From Nitrospira lenta (GTDB taxonomy: Bacteria; Nitrospirota; Nitrospiria; Nitrospirales; Nitrospiraceae): a DNA stretch of 27,010 nucleotides. The notes under the pieces were generated by a model. It was not told where the DNA came from. It searched no databases and saw only the letters and a list, made by a program, of their open reading frames with translations. This document shows positions 16,862 to 23,467 of this stretch, one piece after another. The translations under genes were made by a program, and so were the position numbers. How positions within the stretch are numbered: position 1 is the stretch's first letter; every line of letters begins with the position of its first letter. The DNA is taken from assembly GCA_945906715.1 (NCBI GenBank), contig CAMDRK010000004.1:1-27010 (forward strand). The letters run 5' to 3'.

Positions 16862-18178
16862 GTGAAAACACTGGCGACAGCAAGCAAATTAGCGCTCCTG
16901 GGTGGAACGCCCGTCCGCAATACGCCCTTTCCCCCATACCCGAACATCGGGGATGAGGAAAAGAAGGCGGTCATGGAGGTGTTGGATTCCGGACATATTT
17001 CGAGTTTCTCCGCAAGCCGGCAGGGATTTCTCGGTGGTGAGCGGGTTCAGGCGTTTGAGTCGGCGTTCGCGGCCTACCATTCGATGGCCTATGGAGTCGC
17101 CTTCAATTCGGCGACGTCTGGTCTGCACGCCGCGATCGCGGCGTGCGGAGCAGGGCCAGGCGATGAAGTCATCGTCCCCCCCTATACCTTTACCGCAACC
17201 GCCACAGCGGTGTTGCACCACAATGCCATCCCCGTGTTTGCCGACATCGATCCGGTGACGTTTTGTTTGGATCCCCGCTCCTTTGAAGCGGCGATCACGC
17301 CGCGCACGAAAGCCGTCATTCCCGTGCATCTGCTCGGGCATCCGGCGGAGATGGACCAGATCATGGCCATCGCGCGGCGGCACAAACTGAAGGTGATCGA
17401 AGATTGCGCGCAGGCTCCTGGCGCGACATACAAAGGCCGCCTGGTCGGCACCATGGGCGATTGCGCGGTGTTCAGTTTTCAGGAAAGCAAGAACATGATG
17501 ACCGGCGAAGGCGGGATGCTGATCTCGAATGATCCTGAGCTGGTCGAACAGTCGCGCATGGTACGGAATCATGGAGAGACCGTCATTGCCGGGGAGGCCC
17601 GCAAATATCTGGCGCAGACGATCGGCTGGAACTACCGGATGACCGAAATCGAGGCCGCCATCGGTCTGGTCCAGTTGAGAAAGCTGAATGGCTTGAACGC
17701 GCATCGGCAGGAATTGGCCCGGTATCTGCTCGACCGGCTTCCGACTGTGCCGGGCCTCCGGTATCCGGCCGCACAGGACCAATGCACCCATGTCTATAAC
17801 GTGTTCGGCATGACCTACGATGAGCGGCAGATCGGCATCTCCCGGCAACGGTTCATTCAGGCGCTCATGGCAGAGGGCATTCCGGTCGGGTCGGGCTATC
17901 CGCGGCCGCTCTACCATAATCCACTCTTTCAAGAGCGGATGGCCTACGGAAAACAGGGCTGCCCCTTTACCTGCCATCTCTATCAAGGCACCGTCTCCTA
18001 TGCCAAAGGGCTCTGCCCCGTGGCAGAGGATCTCTGTGCTCAATCGGCACTCTGGACCTTCGTCGTCCGTCCGCCCGCCACGACTGCGGACATGGACGAC
18101 ATTATTCACGCATTTGAGAAAGTGATCGAGGCCATTCCGGAAATCAAGGAGCAGGACCATGCAACGATCGTCTCGTGA
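16862..18178 (+). CDS. DegT/DnrJ/EryC1 (PLP-dependent) sugar aminotransferase
   Basis: The 438-residue product is a fold-type I aminotransferase that places an amino group on a keto-sugar nucleotide. Visible motifs: GGERVQAFESAFAAYH, the cofactor region NSATSGLHAAIAA, the DCAQAPGATYKG segment with the Asp that contacts the pyridine nitrogen, and FSFQESKNMMTGEGGML with the Schiff-base lysine Lys210. The C-terminal half has the GYPRPLYHNPLF segment of the family. Start is GTG at 16862 after a strong AAGGAGG at 16848-16854. The gene overlaps the next one by 20 bp, so the two are co-translated. In this context it fits the role of LegC/PglE, adding the 4-amino group to a 4-keto-6-deoxy-HexNAc made by the dehydratase at 25499; substrate assignment is inference. 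Confidence 0.9.
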   Translation: MKTLATASKLALLGGTPVRNTPFPPYPNIGDEEKKAVMEVLDSGHISSFSASRQGFLGGERVQAFESAFAAYHSMAYGVAFNSATSGLHAAIAACGAGPGDEVIVPPYTFTATATAVLHHNAIPVFADIDPVTFCLDPRSFEAAITPRTKAVIPVHLLGHPAEMDQIMAIARRHKLKVIEDCAQAPGATYKGRLVGTMGDCAVFSFQESKNMMTGEGGMLISNDPELVEQSRMVRNHGETVIAGEARKYLAQTIGWNYRMTEIEAAIGLVQLRKLNGLNAHRQELARYLLDRLPTVPGLRYPAAQDQCTHVYNVFGMTYDERQIGISRQRFIQALMAEGIPVGSGYPRPLYHNPLFQERMAYGKQGCPFTCHLYQGTVSYAKGLCPVAEDLCAQSALWTFVVRPPATTADMDDIIHAFEKVIEAIPEIKEQDHATIVS

Positions 18179-18884
18179 GCCCAGCGGAGTCATCGGCGTC
18201 ATCCATGCGCGCGGCGGTTCCAAGCGCATTCCCTTGAAGAATATCAAGCTGCTCGCCGGGCGGCCGCTGATCTCCTATATGGTGGAGGCGGCGGTGGAGA
18301 GCCTGCTGCTGGATCGCGTGATTGTGTCGACCGACCATCCGGACATCGCGCGGATCGCGCTCGATTACGGGGCGGAAGTCCCATTCATGCGTCCCTCCGA
18401 CCTATCGGAAGATGTCGCCTCCGAGCTGGTGACCCAACATGCTGTTCGGTTCGTCGAGGAACAGGGCTGCCGGGTGTCCATCGCGTTGACGATGCAACCG
18501 ACGACTCCCTTCTGCACGAGCGAGGACATCGACGCCTGTATTGCCAAGATGCTGGAGACGGACTTGGACACGGTCTTTACCGCCTGCGAAATACACGAGC
18601 GACCGGAATGGATGTATCGCCTGAACGGCGCGCTGGCACTTCCCTTCACCGGCACCCTCGTGCAGGGCGATGCCGGCATCAGCCAGAAGTTGCCGAAGCT
18701 GTACATTCCGAATGGCGCGGTTTGGGCGACCAGGCGATCGGTCTTGATGGAACAGAATCTCATTACCGGACCGCATAGCGGCATGGTGATTATGTCGCGG
18801 GAGCGGTCGGTCGATATCGACGAGCCGGTGGATTTTATCACGGCAGAAGCGATGGCCAATGAACTGATGAAAGTGAGGGCGTAA
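18159..18884 (+). CDS. Acylneuraminate/nonulosonate cytidylyltransferase (NeuA/LegF/PseF type)
   Basis: The enzyme couples CTP with a nine-carbon 2-keto-3-deoxy sugar to give the CMP-activated donor. The 241-residue product has the nucleotide-binding signature IHARGGSKRIPLKNI (residues about 14-28), then LAGRPLISYMVEAA, VIVSTDHPDIA, the LTMQPTTPFCTSEDID region and a C-terminal SVDIDEPVDFITAEAM with the metal-binding Asp pair typical of CMP-sugar synthetases. Length matches the 225-240 residue single-domain enzymes. The ATG at 18159 lies inside the end of the aminotransferase gene with AAGGAGCAGG just upstream, so translation is coupled. The presence of NeuB and NeuC homologues downstream fits. 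Which sugar it activates (legionaminic, neuraminic or another) cannot be read from the sequence. Confidence 0.92.
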   Translation: MQRSSREPSGVIGVIHARGGSKRIPLKNIKLLAGRPLISYMVEAAVESLLLDRVIVSTDHPDIARIALDYGAEVPFMRPSDLSEDVASELVTQHAVRFVEEQGCRVSIALTMQPTTPFCTSEDIDACIAKMLETDLDTVFTACEIHERPEWMYRLNGALALPFTGTLVQGDAGISQKLPKLYIPNGAVWATRRSVLMEQNLITGPHSGMVIMSRERSVDIDEPVDFITAEAMANELMKVRA

Positions 18885-18887
18885 GTC

Positions 18888-19133
18888 ATGGCGAAATTGA
18901 TCGGCAATTATACGGTGCCTGGGCAGGCCGCGGAGAATGCGAAGTCGGGCCAGGTTGAGGCGACCGAGCGCGAAAAGGCCGAAGGCGCGCATCAGGCCAC
19001 CGTATCCGAGTTCGAGCGCCGCGCGATGGGGAAGCTGGGCGGCAGCATCGCCTTTCTCATGAAGGGCAAGAACGTCCTCTGGACCGGGGACAAGGCGGCC
19101 AGTCCAAGCAAGGGGACCGGCAATGAAAAATAG
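18888..19133 (+). CDS. Small hypothetical protein in the glycosylation operon
   Basis: An 81-residue, charged, soluble protein with no recognisable domain. The middle part (EATEREKAEGAHQATVSEFERRAM) is probably helical, followed by a short hydrophobic GGSIAFLMKGKNVLWTG patch; no signal peptide or membrane helix. It starts 3 bp after the cytidylyltransferase stop with a GAGGG upstream, and its last 11 bp overlap the start of the Maf-type gene. Tight coupling on both sides argues that it is real and works with its neighbours. Function unknown. Confidence 0.6.
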   Translation: MAKLIGNYTVPGQAAENAKSGQVEATEREKAEGAHQATVSEFERRAMGKLGGSIAFLMKGKNVLWTGDKAASPSKGTGNEK

Positions 19134-20157
19134 TATGGATCAAACCTGCCTGGACCTGGTTGCCAACGCGACCTTTCAGAAGACGGCGGAGATCGGCTTT
19201 GCGCATGCGAAGCTGAACCTGCCCTATATGACACAGACGGTCTTGGATTTGCCGCCCACCAGTGCTGAGAAGGGCACGTCGGCGATCAGCATGGCGGCGG
19301 GACCGAGCTTGCACCGGCGCGAGACCATCCAGAAGATCAAGCAGCTCAACTATCGCGGAACTCTGGTCGTGGCCGACGGGGCGATGGGCCATTGCTTGCG
19401 GAACGGGGTGATTCCCGACTACGTCGTGTGCGTCGATCCGCACCCGACCTGGATCATCCGTTGGTTCGGAGACCCGGATCTGGCCAAGCGGGCGGACGAC
19501 GATTATTTCAGGAGACAGGATCTGGATCCGGCCCTCAATACCAAAGAGCGGGAGCGCAACGACGAGTTGATCCGCCTGGTTAACGAGCATGGACACAAGA
19601 TCAAGGTGATCATGGCGACCTGTGTCGCGCCGAATGTGGTGGCCCGCTGCCGGGAAGCCGGCATGCCGCTCTATTGGTGGAACCCGATTTGCGATGACTA
19701 CGACGAGCCGGACAGCCATACCAGACGTTTGTACGACTTGACCGGCATGCCTTGCATGGTGACCGGCGGCAACGGCGGCGCCTCTGCCTGGATTTTCGCC
19801 AACGCCATTCTGGAGAAGTCGCCCGTGGCGTTCGTCGGGATGGATCTCGGCTATGCCCCCGGCACGCCGCTCTCCAAGACCCAGTACTACCACGAGCTGA
19901 TCAAGATCTATCCGGAAGAGCGGCTGAGCGAGGCCTACATCGAGGTCTACAACCCGCATCTCAAAGAAACCTGGTACACGGACCCGACCTACTACTGGTA
20001 TCGGCAATGTTTCCTGGATGTGGTGAAGCAATCGGGATGGACAGCCTACAACTGTACGGAAGGCGGCACGTTAGTCGGCGAAGGCATCGAGTGGATGGCG
20101 CTGGAGCAGTTTATCAAGGCACAGCAGGGAAGCCAGCAGGCATTAGCGAAGTGCTGA
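19123..20157 (+). CDS. Maf-type / DUF115 (MptE-like) protein, putative flagellin glycosyltransferase
   Basis: A 344-residue cytoplasmic protein with the core of the MAF_flag10/DUF115 family: SMAAGPSLHRRETIQKIKQ (about residues 56-74), LVVADGAMGHCLRNGVIPDYVVCVDPHP (key residues D-G-A and VCVDPHP) and later the GGNGGASAWIFANAI and VAFVGMDLGY segments. Motility-associated factors of this family transfer nonulosonic acids from CMP donors to flagellin serines or threonines. It is shorter than full-length Maf proteins (about 600 residues or more), so it is chiefly the central catalytic domain. Start ATG 19123 overlaps the small upstream gene; an in-frame ATG at 19135 is an alternative. The stop codon lies inside a TGCTGAG repeat. 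Acceptor specificity is inferred from csrA-fliW linkage and not from this sequence. Confidence 0.82.
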   Translation: MKNSMDQTCLDLVANATFQKTAEIGFAHAKLNLPYMTQTVLDLPPTSAEKGTSAISMAAGPSLHRRETIQKIKQLNYRGTLVVADGAMGHCLRNGVIPDYVVCVDPHPTWIIRWFGDPDLAKRADDDYFRRQDLDPALNTKERERNDELIRLVNEHGHKIKVIMATCVAPNVVARCREAGMPLYWWNPICDDYDEPDSHTRRLYDLTGMPCMVTGGNGGASAWIFANAILEKSPVAFVGMDLGYAPGTPLSKTQYYHELIKIYPEERLSEAYIEVYNPHLKETWYTDPTYYWYRQCFLDVVKQSGWTAYNCTEGGTLVGEGIEWMALEQFIKAQQGSQQALAKC

Positions 20158-20179
20158 GTGCTGAGTGCTGAGTGCTGAG
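20152..20179 (+). repeat. Four tandem TGCTGAG heptamers at a stop/ribosome-binding junction
   Basis: Units at 20152, 20159, 20166 and 20173. The first carries the TGA stop of the Maf-type gene; the GAG of the last joins GAGAA to form the ribosome-binding site of the radical SAM gene (ATG 20191). Changing the unit number would change the stop-to-start distance without altering either protein. Confidence 0.95.
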
Positions 20180-20190
20180 GAGAAAATTAT

Positions 20191-21801
20191 ATGGCTAAAG
20201 TGTTGATCATCAATCCCGTCATTCGCGCCGAAGACGATCCCCGGCATGTGCCGTACGGATTGGCGTTGATCGCAGCGGTGGCGAATCGTGAGGGGCATGA
20301 GATCCAGGTATTCGACGCCAATGGGTGGCGCCCGACCGACGAAGAATTGATCGATGCCATCAAGGCGGACGACTGGGATGTGATCGCCACCGGCGGCATC
20401 ACGACCGCCTACGGATACATGAAGAAGAGCGTGGAGTTTGCCAGACAGTATGCGCCGGACGCGCTCATCATGATGGGCGGCGGCGCCTTGACCGCCATGC
20501 CGAGGGATATCATGGGGTTCTGTCCTCACGTCGATATCGGCGGCGTCGGGGAGGGTGTCATCACCTTTCCGGAGGTCTTGAAGAAGATCGACGAAGGCCG
20601 GGACCGGACGAGCGATTGGTCTGACGTTCCGGGCATCATCTGGCGCGACGCGCAGGGCGACATCAAGCTCAATGAGGAGCGGCCGCTCCTGCAAGATATC
20701 GACAGCTTGCCGTTCCCGATGTACGAATTGTTCCCGCTCGACATCTATTTCAAGAACTCCTGCATTCTGTTGTCGGAAGAAGCCATGCTGGCGAAGCGGC
20801 GGCTGGACATCAACATGTCCTACGGCTGCTCCCTCATCTGCAAGTTCTGTTTTCATCTCGGCTTGACCGGCGACATGAAATACACAGATCAGGAACAGGC
20901 GGACGGCGGCGACGTGGTGTTCAACAACGATCGCAATATCCGCTGGCACAGCCCCGAGTTCGTGGTCCGGCAAGTGAAGTACATGAAGGAACGGTTCAAT
21001 GTCGACTTCGTCTCCTTCCTCGACGAAAACCTCATGACGATGCACGTGTCGACGAAAAAGAAATGGCTCTTCGAGATTTGCGATCTGTGGATCAAGGCGG
21101 GCCTCCAGCCTAGCTGCGTTCGGGACGGCGTACCCCACGATCCCAAGACCTGTGACGGTGTGCATTGGGGCGGGACCAGCCACGCCACCCTGGCCTATCC
21201 GGAAGTGCTCCAGGCCATGCACAAGGCCGGCTGCACCTATCTGGATTACGGCCTGGAGTCCTTTTCTGATCGAGTGCTCAAGACGATCGGCAAGGGAGCG
21301 ACGGTCAAGACGAACGAGCGTTGCTTGAAAATTACGATGGAAGCCGGCATCAGGCCGATCCCCAACCAGATCGTCGGCTTTCCCGACGAGTTCTTCGACA
21401 GCCTGTACGACAACATGGCCTTCTGGGACCGGATCGGGATTATGGTCAAGCCGTTTTTTGCCACGCCCTATCCAGGTTCCGAGTGGTACTACACCTACAA
21501 GGACCGGATTTTGGAGCAATACGGCGGCGATCTGGAGGCCTTCATCCTCGATGTCGGAGACGCCACCAAGATCACGGCGGTCATTTGCCACAACTTCAAT
21601 GCGGTCGAGCTGCTTGGCCTCCGTGAACTGATGCTCCTGCACGACGTCAAACGGATCAAAGAATACGAGATCTACTGGCACTCCATCCATGGCGAACCTC
21701 GTTTTGCCAAGGAGGTGCTGGCGGCCAAGGCAAAGGTCGAGACGCCCCAGCCACTGGTGCAGTTGGTGCAATTGGAACGCAAACTGGTTACGGCGGCCTA
21801 A
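20191..21801 (+). CDS. B12-binding-domain radical SAM protein
   Basis: The 536-residue protein has an N-terminal cobalamin-binding-type domain (about 1-130: VLIINPVIRAEDDPRHVPYGLALIAAVA, GGGALTAMPRDIM, VGEGVITFPEVL) followed by a radical SAM domain with the Fe-S motif CSLICKFC (Cys213, Cys217, Cys220; CX3CX2C) and later DENLMTMHVS, YLDYGLESFSDRVLKTIGKG and QIVGFPDEFFDS. This layout is typical of class B radical SAM methyltransferases and related enzymes that act on unactivated carbons. The ribosome-binding site is GAGGAGA, formed by the TGCTGAG array. It lies between a Maf protein and NeuB, so its substrate may be the nonulosonic sugar, a precursor or the glycosylated protein; C-methylation is a reasonable but unproven reaction. 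The C-terminal 110 residues are not assigned. Confidence 0.85.
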   Translation: MAKVLIINPVIRAEDDPRHVPYGLALIAAVANREGHEIQVFDANGWRPTDEELIDAIKADDWDVIATGGITTAYGYMKKSVEFARQYAPDALIMMGGGALTAMPRDIMGFCPHVDIGGVGEGVITFPEVLKKIDEGRDRTSDWSDVPGIIWRDAQGDIKLNEERPLLQDIDSLPFPMYELFPLDIYFKNSCILLSEEAMLAKRRLDINMSYGCSLICKFCFHLGLTGDMKYTDQEQADGGDVVFNNDRNIRWHSPEFVVRQVKYMKERFNVDFVSFLDENLMTMHVSTKKKWLFEICDLWIKAGLQPSCVRDGVPHDPKTCDGVHWGGTSHATLAYPEVLQAMHKAGCTYLDYGLESFSDRVLKTIGKGATVKTNERCLKITMEAGIRPIPNQIVGFPDEFFDSLYDNMAFWDRIGIMVKPFFATPYPGSEWYYTYKDRILEQYGGDLEAFILDVGDATKITAVICHNFNAVELLGLRELMLLHDVKRIKEYEIYWHSIHGEPRFAKEVLAAKAKVETPQPLVQLVQLERKLVTAA

Positions 21802-21818
21802 GGTGTGGGACAAGTCCA

Positions 21819-21902
21819 GTCTGTCTGGTCTGTCTGGTTCATCTGGTTAGTTCCGTTCGGCCAAACGCACGAGATAGACCAAATAGACCAAATGAACAAG
21901 AC
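21819..21902. repeat. CTGGTC-family array with inverted counterpart
   Basis: Repeated GTCTGTCTG words with about 9-bp period (21819-21850), a short spacer centred on TTCCGTTCGG, and inverse GATAGACCAAATAGACCAAA words (21871-21892). Imperfect hairpin 18 bp after the radical SAM stop. A sister repeat lies at 23041-23146, so the two flank neuB. Confidence 0.8.
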
Positions 21903-21906
21903 TGTT

Positions 21907-21928
21907 GGCGGACTTTTTCAGCATCCTG
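21907..21928 (-). mobile_element. Terminal fragment of the ~120-bp interspersed element
   Basis: GGCGGACTTTTTCAGCATCC matches one end of the full elements at 15535 and 23297 (compare GGCGGAATTTTTCAGCAGCC there). Only this end remains and it directly abuts the ribosome-binding site of the NeuB gene. Confidence 0.75.
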
Positions 21929-21941
21929 TTTGGAGGTACAT

Positions 21942-22997
21942 ATGGCATCCCACTGCGGCGCAAAATTGCAGAGCATCACAATCGGCGACCGTGCAATCGG
22001 CGAAGGCCTTCCGCCCTTCGTCATTGCCGAAGTCGGCATCAACCACAACGGAGACGTGAATCTGGCCAAGCAGATGGTGCATGCGGCGAAAGAGGCCGGC
22101 GCCCACTGTATCAAGTTCCAGACGCACCTCACCGGCAAGGAGATGATTCACACGCTGATGACGCCGGGCGCCATCAGCAAGGAACCGCTCTGGGACATCA
22201 TCCAGCGGTGTGAATTGACGGCCACGGAAGAACAGGCGGTGAAGCAGCTCTGCGACGAAGTGGGCATCCTCTTTCTCTCGACCCCCTTTTCACGGGAAGC
22301 CGCCGATCAACTTGAGGCGTTGGGCATCCCGGCCTATAAGATCGGGTCCGGAGAGATTACCAATCTTCCGCTCATCGAACATGTGGCCAAGAAGGGCCTG
22401 CCGATGATCGTCTCGACCGGCATGACCGAGCTGGAGGAAATTGCGGAGACGATCAATCTTATCGAGCGCTACGATGTGCCGTTGATTCTTTTGCAATGTA
22501 CCTCGACCTATCCGACGGCCTACGCGGATGTGAAGTTGGGCGCGATACAGGTCTTGCGAGAGCGATTCGGTGTGCCGGTCGGTTTGTCCGATCATTCGGT
22601 CGGCATCTATACCGCGCTCGGCGCGGTGGCCAAGGGCGCCTGTGTGCTGGAAAAGCACTTCACGATCAGCCGGAAGTTGCCTGGGCCGGATCAGAGCCTC
22701 TCTCTCGAACCGCATGAACTCCGGGAACTGGTGAAGGGGGCTGACGCGATCTATCTGGCTCTCGGCTCAGAGAAAACTATTTTGGGCAAAGAGCGTCCGG
22801 TATTGGGATTCGCCCGCGCGTCCGTCGTCGTGATTAAACCGGTGGCAGCCGGCGACCGATTGACGGATGACAACCTCTGGGTCAAACGACCGGCCGACGG
22901 CGAAATTCCCGCGCGCGAGTACAAGAAACTGCTCGGACGGGTCGCCAAGGTTCCCATGCAGCCGGATCATCAAATCAAGTGGAGCGAAGTAGCGTGA
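21942..22997 (+). CDS. neuB: Nonulosonic acid synthase (NeuB family)
   Basis: Condenses phosphoenolpyruvate with a six-carbon N-acetylamino sugar to form a nine-carbon sialic-acid-like acid. The 351-residue product has the TIM-barrel NeuB domain: FVIAEVGINHNGDVNLAKQM near residue 22, IKFQTH, FLSTPFS, IPAYKIGSGEI, LPMIVSTGM, LLQCTSTYPT and GLSDHS, with ACVLEKHFT holding the metal and substrate residues, then a C-terminal SAF (antifreeze-like) domain from about residue 285. The ATG at 21942 has TGGAGG 6 bp upstream; a TTG at 21930 lies within that site and is unlikely. It stands between two inverted-repeat arrays. Sialate, legionaminate and pseudaminate synthases cannot be separated firmly by eye; the pathway context favours a legionaminate-type substrate. 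Confidence 0.93.
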   Translation: MASHCGAKLQSITIGDRAIGEGLPPFVIAEVGINHNGDVNLAKQMVHAAKEAGAHCIKFQTHLTGKEMIHTLMTPGAISKEPLWDIIQRCELTATEEQAVKQLCDEVGILFLSTPFSREAADQLEALGIPAYKIGSGEITNLPLIEHVAKKGLPMIVSTGMTELEEIAETINLIERYDVPLILLQCTSTYPTAYADVKLGAIQVLRERFGVPVGLSDHSVGIYTALGAVAKGACVLEKHFTISRKLPGPDQSLSLEPHELRELVKGADAIYLALGSEKTILGKERPVLGFARASVVVIKPVAAGDRLTDDNLWVKRPADGEIPAREYKKLLGRVAKVPMQPDHQIKWSEVA

Positions 22998-23040
22998 TGG
23001 GGCTGATGATTTTCTGTGCTCGCGCAACGCGCGGAGGAGG

Positions 23041-23146
23041 TCTGTCTGGTTAGCTGGTCTATCTGGTCTGTTTGGTTCTTTCGGATGAATTTCCGGTCCG
23101 ATCAACCAGACCAACCTGATAGACGAGAAAGACCAGATGGACCAGC
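23041..23146. repeat. CTGGTC-family array with inverted counterpart, second copy
   Basis: Left arm has TGGTCTATC, TGGTCTGTT and TGGTTCTTT words at 9-bp steps (23041-23082); right arm has ACCAGACC, AGAAAGACCAGA and GACCAGCC (23104-23146). The spacer holds GAATTTCCGGTCCG. Same design as 21819-21902. Confidence 0.8.
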
Positions 23147-23296
23147 CCTCGCTCGACGCGCGCAGTAAAGGGCAGCCTTGGCCACTCCCTTAACGAGAGG
23201 TTGTGAGGATTGAAAGACCTTGCTCCAAGCGGGCTGCGGGGACACTCGGTTGATACGGAAAGCATGCTGAAGGGAGTTGAGAACAGAACAATCTGA

Positions 23297-23417
23297 GGCT
23301 GCTCAAAAAGGCCGTCCAGCAAGGCCGCAGGCGAGTCGAAACCGGAGGCGTACCCTCTGGGGTACGTTGAGGATTTCGATGAGCCGAGAACGAAGCTGGC
23401 GGAATTTTTCAGCAGCC
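23297..23417 (-). mobile_element. ~120-bp non-coding element with terminal inverted repeats, copy B
   Basis: Opposite orientation to the copy at 15535-15652. Ends are GGCTGCTCAAAAA and TTTTTCAGCAGCC, inverted repeats with one mismatch. The centre holds CGTACCCTCTGGGGTACG (23349-23366), the inverse of the other copy's central palindrome. The base changes between copies within the terminal arms occur on both arms, keeping them pairable. It ends 5 bp before 23423 and 50 bp before the next gene's start. Confidence 0.87.
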
Positions 23418-23467
23418 GTTAGATGTGCGAGTTGGAGCGCGGAACGCTGAAGGGAGAAGATGTAAAT

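Larger units (their letters stand above)
22998..23467. other. 470-bp gene-free spacer between NeuB and NeuC-type genes
   Basis: Contains a CTGGTC-family hairpin (23041-23146), about 140 bp I cannot explain (23150-23290) and the second copy of the 120-bp element (23297-23417). No credible gene; a minus-strand frame over 23059-23322 is mostly repeat. The spacer may split the sugar cluster into two transcripts. Confidence 0.65.
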
